64,000 bases of DNA from Vibrio inusitatus (GCA_024346935.1 AP024879.1:992001-1056000); one strand, 5' to 3'. Counted from the first letter of the stretch, positions 1-9,654 are shown. Notes: generated by a model not told the origin, from the letters alone. Made by a program: numbers and translations.

Positions 1-195
1 TTTCTGCAGTTCTCGAAGAGCAACCATAAAATTCAGTTGCTCAACGCATTGCAGAAACGGCTGCGCAGCGGTGTACTGATGAAAGCTGCGGTTAGTTTGA
101 TATGACACCATAGAGACGATGGAAATAAAAAGCACAAACACTGGGACTGCGATATGTAAAAACGACCATAAAGAGCCACAATGTGACGCTCGATC
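1..195 (-). CDS. Possible N-terminal part of a membrane-anchored protein (runs off left edge)
   Basis: One minus-strand frame stays open from about 195 to the window edge. It encodes a hydrophobic stretch (IAVPVFVLFISIVSMV) followed by a polar segment. A single membrane anchor followed by a periplasmic part, as in many sensor proteins, would look like this. No convincing in-frame start codon or ribosome binding site is visible, and the in-frame GTG codons lie inside the hydrophobic segment. It may be a gene fragment or a chance frame. The product is not identified. Confidence 0.25.
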
Positions 196-213
196 CTATC
201 AGCCCGCCAGGCA

Positions 214-1515
214 TTAAAGTTTTAAAGTTGGTAACTCATCCAATTGCTCCTTGAAATGGTTTGCCCTTTGACGTACCACCGCGGCATAGCGCTCCAAGTA
301 CTCAACCTGCTCGAGGCTTGGGTTATCATAAGTCTCAATAGCCGGTTGTATTTGAGCTAATACAACTTTAACTAACCGTTCTAATGTTCGCTGTAGCAAG
401 GGCTTGGCGATGCCACATTCCTCAGCAAACTCCAACAGCTGATAAGCATTCACTTCCGCTGGATTAAATTCATCCCCAAAGGCCATCGCCAGATCTTGCT
501 CGAACTCTGGATACATGGCGACATTGACTAGGTCATACAACGGGGTGGGCTGCAAACCATCGAACGAGACAAAGAAACTGAAGTTCTTTCCGTGAGAATC
601 TGCATTCCCAACCAATAAGTTAAACAAAGCCCACTCCAAAAGACTTAGCTTTGCTTGTGCAGGATTGGCAAAATGATCGCTTAATTCAAATAGACGCACA
701 AAACTCACACCATCACGAATATGTGCGACGTCTCTTTGTGTTCCAAGGTTACGCTCATACTTATAGTCGACACCCAAGTTGGTCGCTTGGCAGCCATCGA
801 TAACGTGACGCCGGCGAACGACATCACCAAAGCGACGCCTATCAAATCGCTCTACAAGTAACGAGGGATACTCTCCAAAATAGCGCATGGATACCTCGGC
901 AACATCAAGCCCTACAAATTTCGCGAGGGTCATGGTCACGAATTCATTTAGCACCAAATGGCGTTGATTTGACTTTTCAAATTTGATGATGTGCGTTGAA
1001 CACAGATCGCCATCAGCAAGGCCGATTTGGTCGTCCATACACAAAACATTCAGTTTTGATTGAACGCCTGCCACAGAAAGTCTTGGACGACCATCCCACA
1101 CCTCAAGATGCTCATACGCCCCATCCGACAAACGAGTGATAATCTCGGCATCTTCGATAGGTCGAAATTGAGTTTGCTCAGTGTCTCTTTCGCCCTCCGG
1201 TACAAATAGCATGGCACCAGATGCGTCATAGCCAATGCCGCCGACCAACCGGAATATATTGCTTCGCGTTACGCCTAGATACTCAATCAGGTGATCAAGC
1301 CCTTGGTTTTCTGGCAATAGATTCTGCAAGTATTTACGAATGGACAGTGACAAAATGGGGGCGCCAAAGGGCAAGTGCGGAGAGAGAGGAAAGCCTTGTT
1401 CTTGCCATTCATCGGTATAAGTTAAGCTCAACTCACTCGCCTCACCCAACTTCAACTTCCCGACCAGGTTCTCGCCATACAGAATATCCAAGGTATATGG
1501 ATCAGACCCACTCAT
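214..1515 (-). CDS. hipA: HipA-family Ser/Thr kinase toxin
   Basis: This 433-aa protein has the two-part HipA architecture: a HipA_N-type N-terminal lobe (about residues 10-110) and a kinase-like C-terminal lobe. Visible motifs are the nucleotide-loop segment SVAGVQSKL, the catalytic-loop segment GNADSHGKNFSF, and the metal-binding LYDLVN aspartate. HipA toxins phosphorylate aminoacyl-tRNA synthetases such as GltX and so stop translation. The target here cannot be read from sequence. The start overlaps the end of the upstream hipB by 14 nt, so the two genes are translationally coupled and share the palindrome-rich promoter region upstream of hipB. All key motifs look intact, so the gene is probably functional. 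Confidence 0.88.
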   Translation of the reverse strand: MSGSDPYTLDILYGENLVGKLKLGEASELSLTYTDEWQEQGFPLSPHLPFGAPILSLSIRKYLQNLLPENQGLDHLIEYLGVTRSNIFRLVGGIGYDASGAMLFVPEGERDTEQTQFRPIEDAEIITRLSDGAYEHLEVWDGRPRLSVAGVQSKLNVLCMDDQIGLADGDLCSTHIIKFEKSNQRHLVLNEFVTMTLAKFVGLDVAEVSMRYFGEYPSLLVERFDRRRFGDVVRRRHVIDGCQATNLGVDYKYERNLGTQRDVAHIRDGVSFVRLFELSDHFANPAQAKLSLLEWALFNLLVGNADSHGKNFSFFVSFDGLQPTPLYDLVNVAMYPEFEQDLAMAFGDEFNPAEVNAYQLLEFAEECGIAKPLLQRTLERLVKVVLAQIQPAIETYDNPSLEQVEYLERYAAVVRQRANHFKEQLDELPTLKL

Positions 1516-1837
1516 CGCCTTCCCCCCCTAGTCTTTTTCTTGAGCCTTTTATTACCGAGCCTGAAAGGCTATCGTCATCACGCATACCGGACCAAGGTTC
1601 AATGCACAACTTCACGCCCATCGCTACAATGACCTGCATCAGCGAGGACACCTTAACATCGCTACTGCCCTTCTCGATATTAATGAATGTTTGCTTGGCA
1701 ACGCCACTCAAACTGGCGGCGTCCGCCAGTGTAATGCCGGCTTGCGTTCGTCTCGCCTTCACGGCCTGCCCCAATAACGGCAATGAAAACGGACGGTTTA
1801 GATCGGGAGTGGATGAAGCCTTGACCTTTCTCGCCAT
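1502..1837 (-). CDS. hipB: HipB-like XRE-family antitoxin and repressor
   Basis: A 111-aa protein with a helix-turn-helix of XRE/Cro type in the middle (LGQAVKARRTQAGITLADAA... VAKQTFINIEKG). The C-terminal tail is basic and polar. It is the antitoxin partner of the downstream HipA, whose start lies inside the last codons of this gene. HipB proteins both neutralise HipA and repress the operon by binding inverted repeats. A strong 12+12 bp palindrome and several matching half-sites lie just upstream and are likely its operators. Confidence 0.87.
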   Translation of the reverse strand: MARKVKASSTPDLNRPFSLPLLGQAVKARRTQAGITLADAASLSGVAKQTFINIEKGSSDVKVSSLMQVIVAMGVKLCIEPWSGMRDDDSLSGSVIKGSRKRLGGEGDEWV

Positions 1838-2272
1838 AGTGCGCCCTTAACTATTAAGTCTGCCCAAGTGAACTTTTTATAACTATCAGGCCTGTTATAG
1901 CCTAAAAGTCTAGTGGAGTGTACTTTAAAAGAAAGCTGCAACCTTGACACTATAAAAGTCTAGCTTAATAGACTTTTATACGGATTGCACGACAATATGA
2001 CGTATAAGTCTATTGCAGTAGGATTAATTTATGATACCTCCCCCTAAAAACCCAAAAAGGTCACAAATCATAAAGCCGCGCTTAAGATAAGAAAATGTGA
2101 GTTGAATCTATGTTGTCGAAGACTCTTGCTATCGTTAAGTGTTGTATCAGTTCAACCGCTATTTGCATATTTACTTGTGGATGTTCATTTTATGCGACTT
2201 CATCACCTTTCATCTTGAAAAATGAATTCATCAAATTGAAATGAATTTTAATGAAAGCACAGAGGTGGCGTC
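1838..2272. promoter_or_regulatory. hipBA control region with palindromic operator and half-sites
   Basis: The gap between hipB and the next gene contains a perfect inverted repeat at 1951-1980, TATAAAAGTCTA - 6 nt - TAGACTTTTATA. Half-site relatives of AAAAGTCTA occur at 1904-1912 and 2003-2012, and a weaker one (TTAAGTC) at 1854-1860. The placement immediately upstream of a HipB gene makes these the likely HipB operators. No exact promoter hexamers could be fixed with confidence. The remaining sequence up to 2272 is AT-rich and shows no gene. Confidence 0.7.
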
Positions 2273-2674
2273 GTGAAACAGTTAGAGCACATCAACAACC
2301 CAGCTCCCTGGTCATACCCTCGCGAAGACTTGGCTCGCCATATCGGCACTATGTGTCAAGACACTCTATTTTCTCAGATGGCTTATCTGGGGAGCCGACG
2401 CATAGGAAAGACTCACTTCTTACTACATGATTTAAGTCCATATCTATTCGATAAGGGGCTTACGCCAATTTACATAAACATGTGGAGCAATAAGAATGCA
2501 CCGCAAAACGAGATCATGAGTCAACTGCTGGCCGCTAATAACAAGCTTTCGCAAGAGGGTGCGATAAAGCGTATCCTGAATACTGAGATTGAGCAGATGG
2601 CAATTGACGCAGGATTTGGCAAAATCGGATTTAAATTCACCCCAAGACCAACTACAGTTCAAGAGCCTTCGTAG
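2273..2674 (+). pseudogene. Truncated AAA/STAND-type P-loop ATPase (N-terminal part only)
   Basis: The 133-aa product begins at a GTG with an AGAGG ribosome binding site. It carries the opening NNPAPWSYPREDLARH and the Walker A sequence GSRRIGKTHFL near residues 42-52. These features resemble the N-terminus of single-protein AAA_16/STAND-like ATPases of roughly 350-400 aa. The Walker B, sensor and C-terminal regions are absent because the frame ends shortly after residue 130. It is therefore most likely a deletion remnant. It lies 230 bp upstream of the SMC operon, on the same strand, and may be the scar of an older gene at this spot. Family assignment is by motif only. Confidence 0.6.
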
Positions 2675-2904
2675 AGATCTCAATTGGAAGCAAAGCTGAG
2701 GCCACCCAACTGTTTTTGTGAGGCTTAAAGTGCTTGTTAATTTTTCCCATTCAACTTTTTGATGACGTCTGTCATTCTATAAAGTGCCGAGCAGATTTTT
2801 ACCATGAACTTTTAGAGACTAATTTTGTCGCTTAGATGTGCTATTTGTATCTATCTGAAATTAAGATCGCTCAATCTACTCGTTCTGCATTTAAAGGATA
2901 CGCC

Positions 2905-5900
2905 ATGACCCCAGGCCTTAAAAGAATAATCACAATCAACAGCAAACCTCATGGGCACCTACTCAGCGAATTCGACTTTAACGGCAGCACACGAGTCACC
3001 GGCTCAAATGGTGCGGGAAAAACAAGTCTACTCAAGCTCATTCCGTTCTTCTTTGGAGCCGACAGAAAAAGTATTATTGGGGGAGCAGCCCACCCATTCA
3101 CCAAGTGGTACCTACCCAACACCAACAGCTATATTATCTTCGAGTACGTGACTAATCGAACTCAACTGGCTCATGTGATTATTACCAAGGAACCGAACAA
3201 AGCCGGTGAAATGTCTTATCGATTCGTTGATGGACCATTCATTAACTCAGTCATCATCAAAGACTCAGAAAGCGGGCTGTCTCAGGCAATCCCTTCCAAT
3301 GAACTTATTCAAAGCTTACTTGATCACTCACTGAACTACAGTAAAGCAATCACAAGCATCAGCACCTATCGAAGCATCATTCAAAACCTTAATAGCAGTT
3401 CTTGGCCTCGCGAGTTTACACCTTACTCTCTATGCTCGGGCACTCGTAATATTAAGCATGTCGAGAAGATCTCCATCGCGCTATTACAGGGTGAATTTAG
3501 CATGGAGAACAGCAAGCGACTGCTGATTGAAATTATCGGCATGCAAGACAATGACATCAAGCTGGGTATCAACCTTGAACAAGTTGAGTCATGGTGCAAT
3601 GACTACCAAGGCATCTCCTCATTTGCAAAATACGAGCAAGATTTTGCCGACGTTGTGAGGAATAACAATGTCATCATTGCCAACTCAACCTATTTATTTG
3701 AAGCAAGAAAAGAGTTTGCAGACCGCAGTGAAATCATTAGGTCTGAGGTCTTACCCCAACTTACAGCCGAGAAAAACCGCCTAGAGGTTGAGCGCGAAAA
3801 AGCGCTTTTACAACTTCAGGAATTACACGCCGAAGAGGTTGAACTCCAGTCAACCAGTAAGATAAAAGCTCGCACTCTGATCCAAGCCCTCTCATATAAT
3901 GATGAACAAAAAAATAGTTACATTGACCAAGGCATGGCCGAGATAGCAACGGATTTCAGCAGTCTGTCTAAGAAGCGTGAAGAACTTAGGCACCGACAGG
4001 GTCACTTTAATAAATTAGAAATCGAAATCGATAATATCGATGACCACTTCACTAAAATCGAGATGACCCTATCCAGAACCAAACAAACCACCATCAATGA
4101 TATTGAGAACGACCTCCGAGACAAAGAGCGCGCTTATGAATCTGAAAAAGCGACCCTGGGTGATACGCATAACGCCGAGAAGGAGCAACTTAATAAAGTA
4201 GCTTCAAAAAAGTCAGATAGCATCAGAAAGAGCAAAGAGGCGCTATTAAGTTTGCGCGGTTCCTTACGTTCAAGCTTAGAAAACCCAGCTGCTAACGAGA
4301 AGCTAATTCAAGAACTTGAAAAGCTTGAAGAACTAAAGGCTGACAGCCAACAAGCCTTTTCGAACCATCAAAAAGACCTCATTTCGGTTGGTAAACAAGA
4401 GGCCAAAGAGCGCTCTGAGACAGATTCTCTGCTCACCAAAATTGCAGAAGCAAATAAATCAATAGAATCTTTAGAATCGGAGATTGAACGTCTCAGTAAA
4501 CTGCTCGACCCTTCCTCAGAAACTCTAGTCGCATTCCTAAATGAGCATTCACCAAACTGGGAAAACCAACCTATTGGGAAGATTCTAAATCCAGATATTT
4601 TGCTTGATACACGTATGAAACCAGAACTGTGCCAGGAGTCTGACTTGCTCTTTGGGATAGGTATTGAAACAGGCCACCTACCCCCTTCTAGCTTTACAAC
4701 TGTAGAAATGCAAGAAAGACTCACTAAGCAGGTTCGCGAGTGTGACAGGCTCATACAAGAACGTGACAACCTAAATACCAATGCCACCAAGCTGAAAAAA
4801 ACATTAAAGGAAACCAGAGCTCGCCTTTCGCAGGTGCAAACAGCATGCGATCAGTCTGAGAAAGACGTTGAGTTACACACCCAGAACATCGAAAGCAAGA
4901 AGGTCGAGATCTTACAAAGCAAAGAGCAGAACCGTATTGCTGCGGAGAAAGCATTCTCAGTCAACGAAACAGACATAAAACAGATAGAAACTGAGCTTTC
5001 CGAAATCGCATCTCAACTGCAAACCAATCTTGAGGTGGAGAATAACACTCATTTGGAACTCAAATCTGATTTGGATACCACCTTCGAGCAAGAGAAAGAG
5101 ACACTACTAGCTCAAAAACGGTCAGCCATCGCCACTTATGACAACAGCCTGGCGTTATTGAAAAAAGAAATCAAAGCAAGACGTGACAAAGCGGGTATTA
5201 GCGATGAATTGTTTAAAGAGTACAAGCAAGAAATCAAGGCATTAGAAGTCAAAATCGAAACCTTAGAAAACTCAGAGGATGACATTCGAGACTACCACGC
5301 ATGGCAACGCACTCAAGAAACCGTCATTGCGGAGCAGCGCCAAGAGGTCAAGGTCCTCCATGAGACGTTGCAGACTTCTGAGCACACCAGTGCAAAACTG
5401 CAGTCTGAAATCACCAAAGTCAGACGTGAGTTCAAATCCCAACTTGATGAGGTGAAGGCCCAAGAGAAATTTGAAGACACTAACTTGAATCGTTTTGAAA
5501 GTTGCATCCAAAAAATTGATCTGCAATTTGTAGAAAGTGACCTTGGCGATCTCGAATTCAGTTTCTCCGGCGACTACACCACACTGGTACACTCCACCTT
5601 AGCTAAACTAGAAGACATTCGGACCCTAAAAACCACTCGCAGCCGGCAAATTCATAAGCTTGAAGAAATCACTCGATCATGGGGTACTGGTGAACTGCTT
5701 ACTTTCTGGCAATCTTCAATTGCCTCAAATGAGCAGGGCTCAGACAACAGCAAGATTGCCGTATTGGATCGGATCATTACCGAGGTTCTACCTACGGTTA
5801 CTCAAACGGTCATTACTCAAAGCATGAATATCGGCTCTATGATTTCTAACTTCCGCGATGGCCTTAAGACTATAGAGCAACTGATCAAAGCCGAGGGGCG

Positions 5901-6540
5901 GCGTATTACAAGTGAGGTTCGTAAGTTCAATGACTTTGAAATCATCGACTCAATTGAAATCACCATCAACTCAACTCTAAAGCGCCTAGCCGGTTGGCAA
6001 GATATTGACGATTTCGCCAAGATTTTTAGCGAGTATGACAGTACAACCAAACAACACTTACCGCCACTAAAATTCTACCGGGCCCTACAGACGGCCAGTA
6101 CGCATATCGGTCAATCAAATAATCATGACATTGCTGATCTATTTGAAATCCAATTCGATATTACGGAGAACGGAACCGCCAAAATCGCTCGCACAAACCA
6201 TGAGATGAAGCACCTTAGCTCTAACGGTACCAACCTATTAATCCAAACGCTCCTGTATACAGCGATGATCAACAGTCAGCGCACCGAGAATAACGTGAGT
6301 GTTTGTTTCCCTATTGATGAAGCCGACAAATTGGCTAGCCAAAATCTAGAGAAGCTAGTGGCACTACTGCGTGAGTCGAACATCAATATGGTGGCCGCGA
6401 TGCCGAATGGCACACCACAAACCACCAGCTTATTCGATAATCTCTACCAAATTAGCAAGCGCGGTATCATCACTAACAAGCCCTCACCCACTGAGTTGCA
6501 AAAGGCTATCTTAAAAACACAATCTAGCGAGGTGATGTAA
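2905..6540 (+). CDS. SMC/MukB-like ATPase of a Wadjet (JetC/MksB)-type system
   Basis: The start is placed at ATG 2905, which has AAAGGA six nt upstream; an in-frame ATG 69 nt earlier has no such site. The 1211-aa protein has a Walker A at residues 33-41 (GSNGAGKTS). Long coiled-coil stretches rich in E, K, L and Q run from about 290 to 920, separated by a non-coil hinge-like part near 540-640. The C-terminal head has an ABC-type signature (LSSNGTN, about 1104-1110) and a Walker B/D-loop (VCFPIDEADK, 1133-1142). This is the architecture of MukB, MksB and JetC. In Wadjet systems JetC is the loop-extruding motor that recognises circular plasmid DNA. The next gene starts on the stop codon (TAATG). 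Assignment is to the superfamily; a chromosome condensin role is less likely given the toprim gene in the operon. Confidence 0.82.
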   Translation: MTPGLKRIITINSKPHGHLLSEFDFNGSTRVTGSNGAGKTSLLKLIPFFFGADRKSIIGGAAHPFTKWYLPNTNSYIIFEYVTNRTQLAHVIITKEPNKAGEMSYRFVDGPFINSVIIKDSESGLSQAIPSNELIQSLLDHSLNYSKAITSISTYRSIIQNLNSSSWPREFTPYSLCSGTRNIKHVEKISIALLQGEFSMENSKRLLIEIIGMQDNDIKLGINLEQVESWCNDYQGISSFAKYEQDFADVVRNNNVIIANSTYLFEARKEFADRSEIIRSEVLPQLTAEKNRLEVEREKALLQLQELHAEEVELQSTSKIKARTLIQALSYNDEQKNSYIDQGMAEIATDFSSLSKKREELRHRQGHFNKLEIEIDNIDDHFTKIEMTLSRTKQTTINDIENDLRDKERAYESEKATLGDTHNAEKEQLNKVASKKSDSIRKSKEALLSLRGSLRSSLENPAANEKLIQELEKLEELKADSQQAFSNHQKDLISVGKQEAKERSETDSLLTKIAEANKSIESLESEIERLSKLLDPSSETLVAFLNEHSPNWENQPIGKILNPDILLDTRMKPELCQESDLLFGIGIETGHLPPSSFTTVEMQERLTKQVRECDRLIQERDNLNTNATKLKKTLKETRARLSQVQTACDQSEKDVELHTQNIESKKVEILQSKEQNRIAAEKAFSVNETDIKQIETELSEIASQLQTNLEVENNTHLELKSDLDTTFEQEKETLLAQKRSAIATYDNSLALLKKEIKARRDKAGISDELFKEYKQEIKALEVKIETLENSEDDIRDYHAWQRTQETVIAEQRQEVKVLHETLQTSEHTSAKLQSEITKVRREFKSQLDEVKAQEKFEDTNLNRFESCIQKIDLQFVESDLGDLEFSFSGDYTTLVHSTLAKLEDIRTLKTTRSRQIHKLEEITRSWGTGELLTFWQSSIASNEQGSDNSKIAVLDRIITEVLPTVTQTVITQSMNIGSMISNFRDGLKTIEQLIKAEGRRITSEVRKFNDFEIIDSIEITINSTLKRLAGWQDIDDFAKIFSEYDSTTKQHLPPLKFYRALQTASTHIGQSNNHDIADLFEIQFDITENGTAKIARTNHEMKHLSSNGTNLLIQTLLYTAMINSQRTENNVSVCFPIDEADKLASQNLEKLVALLRESNINMVAAMPNGTPQTTSLFDNLYQISKRGIITNKPSPTELQKAILKTQSSEVM

Positions 6541-7166
6541 TGAATCTGGCGAACACTTTACAGCTTCTTTTGTCTGGCACACACATCTGCCAATGGGGTC
6601 ATCCACGAGCCCATAGCTACATCATCAATGATCGTCAGAATGTTGAGCTTGGATTGGGCTTTCATGACTTACGACTCATTGAAAGCGAGCGAAGCGGAGC
6701 CTTCTATGCCGTCTATAAGAAGATCAACGCTCAAACATCAGCGGCCATCCGAAAACAGCAGAGTGAGATTCATAGTGCGATACGTCCAATTGTGGGTTTG
6801 ATGTCTCTGATAAGTGAAACCACAGGCACCGACTCTATCATTTCGGCAGGACACGAAATCATCCCTGCTCGGTTCTCAACTTACATCACCAACTCAAGCT
6901 CAAGCCAAGAAAAGCTATCGACCATCTGCAAACATCCATCGGTAAAACAACGGAAAAAACTCATTAGCACAATCGATGATAAAGTCCGCTCTGTCTTTGA
7001 TTTTCTAATCAGAACCGGACTGATAACCCTTAGCCATAAGGAAAGAGAGATCTATGTCGTCACGGGAAAAATTGATTATATTTATGCCGTTTTAGAGTTT
7101 CTTGATGAGCGATACGATGTGGTTGCCAAAGCTGAGATAAAACCCACTCAACAGGGGTTATTTTAG
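6540..7166 (+). CDS. JetB/MksE-like (KITE) subunit candidate
   Basis: A 208-aa protein whose ATG overlaps the stop codon of the SMC gene (TAATG), which indicates coupled translation. Size and position fit the MukE/MksE/JetB class of winged-helix KITE proteins that bridge the SMC heads and the kleisin. The N-terminal region LGLGFHDLRLIESERSGAF and a C-terminal segment ending VLEFLDERY look like winged-helix units, but no diagnostic short motif exists for this family. The call rests on length (JetB proteins are about 200 aa) and operon context. It has no membrane segment or signal peptide. Confidence 0.55.
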   Translation: MNLANTLQLLLSGTHICQWGHPRAHSYIINDRQNVELGLGFHDLRLIESERSGAFYAVYKKINAQTSAAIRKQQSEIHSAIRPIVGLMSLISETTGTDSIISAGHEIIPARFSTYITNSSSSQEKLSTICKHPSVKQRKKLISTIDDKVRSVFDFLIRTGLITLSHKEREIYVVTGKIDYIYAVLEFLDERYDVVAKAEIKPTQQGLF

Positions 7167-7168
7167 TC

Positions 7169-8425
7169 ATGGACAACTCTAGACATAACGGCGGTATTGA
7201 AGAGCTTTTGCGACTCATACACAGTGCCCGCAATACATTAATCACTGCATTTAACGAGAAAAGCATTCAGGAATCTCCCGATAATTCAGGCGATATTCTA
7301 AAGCTGGTTCAAGCACGAGCATTAATTCGAACTCGTGAAGGCTATCGAATTAACCCTAAACTGGCGACGTTCATCCACCATTATTTAGATACCGAAACCT
7401 CTCGCTACCTAAATACTGAGCACGCAGCTCGCATACCTCAAATACGCGAACTGGCGACAGAGTACCTAGACGCCAAATATCAGAGCAACGGGTACAACAA
7501 ACGCTCTGAAACCGCACTATTTGAAGAACTTGAAGCCATTGTTTATGAGCTAATCACCGACCTTATAGATGCGAAAAGTCGACTTCATTCTCGTGTGGTA
7601 CAGGACTTTGGTTATGCGCAAACATTAGAAGCCAAAGCGATCGAGAACCAAAGAACACTGACGCAGGCCACTCAACTTGTTCTATCCCTAAAAGAATTCA
7701 CTACATCTATGCTGACTGAGATTGCTGCCGATGACCGCAAACTCACCGAGTTACTTTGTCTTGAGCTACCCAAGCGAATTTCAGAATGTCAGGCCGATCT
7801 AGAATTAACTATCGACAAACTGCGCTCCCACCTACTGACCTTTAGGGTAAAGCAAAGGGATAAAAAACTCGTCCATGCGTTTGATGCCTTTTTTACGACA
7901 GAACATGCTTTTGCGCTCGACATAGATGACGCTTTCTCCGAGGTGGCTTGTGAGAAGACGGTTGATGCCAAACACTTCCTAATCACGCCAGTACCCATTT
8001 ACGCCCATGCGAACCTCACCGACTATGCGTTTGAGGATACCCTAGACACTATTGCTCAACAGGTATTAGAAACGCCAATTGAATTTGATATCCCAGAGGC
8101 CGAGACTAGCATTGCCGAACCGCAACATCTCACTATTAAAGTAGAACCAGAAGAAAGTGACCCGCTAAGCGATGCCTGCGACTCACTCTTGGCACACTGC
8201 GTCCTCAATAATGAAGAAATATCCGCTGCGGTATACTTTGAGCAGCACATTCGCCACTCGCTTGATATCAGCAAAGACGCATGGCTATTCATGCTTCTGA
8301 GTTACCACAATTCGTTAACCGAGGAGCACTCGAAGTTGGTTGGGTGTACACCGATAGGCAATTACTACCTTAATAATCAGCTGGGCAACCTTCATATCAC
8401 CGACATAGCAGTCCGCCCATTATGA
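7169..8425 (+). CDS. JetA/MksF-like kleisin subunit candidate
   Basis: A 418-aa mostly helical protein starting 2 nt after the preceding stop. Residues about 10-75 look like a winged helix (LVQARALIRTREGYRINPKL). They are followed by helical, coiled-coil-prone sequence to about residue 240 and then an acidic linker rich in E and D (about 300-340). MukF, MksF and JetA share this plan of an N-terminal winged helix, a helical middle and a C-terminal binding part. The adjacent SMC ATPase, small KITE-size protein and toprim protein support the call. Primary-sequence recognition is weak, so this is an inference from layout. Confidence 0.55.
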   Translation: MDNSRHNGGIEELLRLIHSARNTLITAFNEKSIQESPDNSGDILKLVQARALIRTREGYRINPKLATFIHHYLDTETSRYLNTEHAARIPQIRELATEYLDAKYQSNGYNKRSETALFEELEAIVYELITDLIDAKSRLHSRVVQDFGYAQTLEAKAIENQRTLTQATQLVLSLKEFTTSMLTEIAADDRKLTELLCLELPKRISECQADLELTIDKLRSHLLTFRVKQRDKKLVHAFDAFFTTEHAFALDIDDAFSEVACEKTVDAKHFLITPVPIYAHANLTDYAFEDTLDTIAQQVLETPIEFDIPEAETSIAEPQHLTIKVEPEESDPLSDACDSLLAHCVLNNEEISAAVYFEQHIRHSLDISKDAWLFMLLSYHNSLTEEHSKLVGCTPIGNYYLNNQLGNLHITDIAVRPL

Positions 8426-9270
8426 TCACAAAATCTCTAACCAAGCGAGATCTTAATCGCCTCAACTCACTCAAGAACTACCAAAATGGCCACACGCTTC
8501 AACGCACCGGCATCTTTAAGACACTGCATGAAGATTTAGGTATTGGTAAAGCGACAGGGGCGAAACTCATACTGTCACGAACGGATATCAATCGGATACG
8601 AGAACTTTATCTCCAGCACAGCAACATTGATGTCTTTGAGGATATCGATTTGGCGACACGCACCAAAGCCACTCAACACTTTCAAAACGAGAAGCTATCT
8701 TCGCACCAAGTTAAATCGACTTTCTTATCCGTATACCCATTGACTCAAGAGGCGTTCAAACTAAATGAACAACATATAGTGGTACCTAAAGGTGCGTTCA
8801 TCTCCATTCCGCTAGACCATATTAGAAATGCACAGGCCTCAACATTCATATTGGTCGAGAACTTCGAAACCTTTATCGATCTGAAGAAAGCCAATTTTGA
8901 CTTTGATACTTTTCCAACAGACACCCTAGTTGCCTATCGAGGTGACAAAGATTTTAGTATCGTCATGTCCCATATCAAGCAAGCCCTACCAACCTGCCGC
9001 CTTGTCGGGTTCTTTGATTGTGATCCCCAAGGGTTTAGTATGGCTCGCGCTTCCAAGTGTGACTCTATACTGACACCAAACACTGACCTGGCTACGTTTA
9101 AGCGTCTAGGACAGACAGACTTATTTGATCGCCAGTACGCCACCCTAAAAGATGATGGGGTTTTCGGTAATGTTTATAAGCTAATGATTGAAGGCCAATG
9201 CGGAGTAGTCCAGGAAGCATTAATTCAGCACCAGATACCTTTGTATCTCGTCCCAATAAGGAGGTCTTAA
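8422..9270 (+). CDS. JetD/MksG-like toprim nuclease
   Basis: A 282-aa protein overlapping the kleisin-like gene by ATGA. The C-terminal half carries the signature of a toprim domain: a glutamate in FILVENFETF (E146), a glycine in AYRGDKD (G174), and the DxD pair in FFDCDPQG (D199, D201). Toprim domains use these acidic residues to bind metal and cut DNA. JetD of Wadjet is the nuclease that cleaves the extruded plasmid. The N-terminal 130 residues may form the arm or winged-helix part. At 282 aa it is shorter than typical JetD (about 390 aa), so it may lack part of the N-terminal region. It ends the four-gene operon. Confidence 0.68.
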   Translation: MITKSLTKRDLNRLNSLKNYQNGHTLQRTGIFKTLHEDLGIGKATGAKLILSRTDINRIRELYLQHSNIDVFEDIDLATRTKATQHFQNEKLSSHQVKSTFLSVYPLTQEAFKLNEQHIVVPKGAFISIPLDHIRNAQASTFILVENFETFIDLKKANFDFDTFPTDTLVAYRGDKDFSIVMSHIKQALPTCRLVGFFDCDPQGFSMARASKCDSILTPNTDLATFKRLGQTDLFDRQYATLKDDGVFGNVYKLMIEGQCGVVQEALIQHQIPLYLVPIRRS

Positions 9271-9399
9271 GGAACTGATGCAAAACTTGGTGACTACCTA
9301 AGGCAATGTCAATCTCCATAAATCGCTTATCCTTAAACGGCTAACTTGGCTCAACTATTAGCCACAAATGACTAAAAAAAGAACAAGCGAGCAAGCCAA

Positions 9400-9654
9400 T
9401 TAACTGACAGCAGTTGTTTTTGAAGCGGTTGCATTGAGCCCAGTAAAGATCGGGTCTCGAACCTCCTCATTAATATCGGTAGGTAGATTCTGTGCTACTG
9501 TGTCAATTACTGCATCTTTGGTATCGGCAAACTCCTGCAGAAGGGCATTGAGTTCCGGGATCTTTAATCCAACTTCTCTCGCGGTATGCCCGAAATGACG
9601 AGGAAGCACCTTTGCCCGGCGATACTCTCTACCACTCGAGCCCTTATGACTCAT
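9400..9654 (-). pseudogene. HipA C-terminal relic
   Basis: The 84-aa frame contains LPRHFGHTAREVGL followed by NEEVRDPIFTGL. This resembles the last 70-80 residues of one HipA subfamily (a conserved RHF-x3-AREVGL helix and a final EEV-x2-PI-x2-GL). The N-terminal lobe, nucleotide loop and catalytic loop are all missing, and no partner hipB is adjacent. The fragment cannot be an active kinase. It records a HipA gene lost before the next toxin-antitoxin module (YafQ/DinJ) was acquired or rearranged. Confidence 0.6.

Noticed and set aside
2836..2904. Upstream ATG 2836 as the SMC gene start
   Set aside because: No ribosome binding site before it; ATG 2905 has AAAGGA at the right distance and begins at the expected N-terminal strand.
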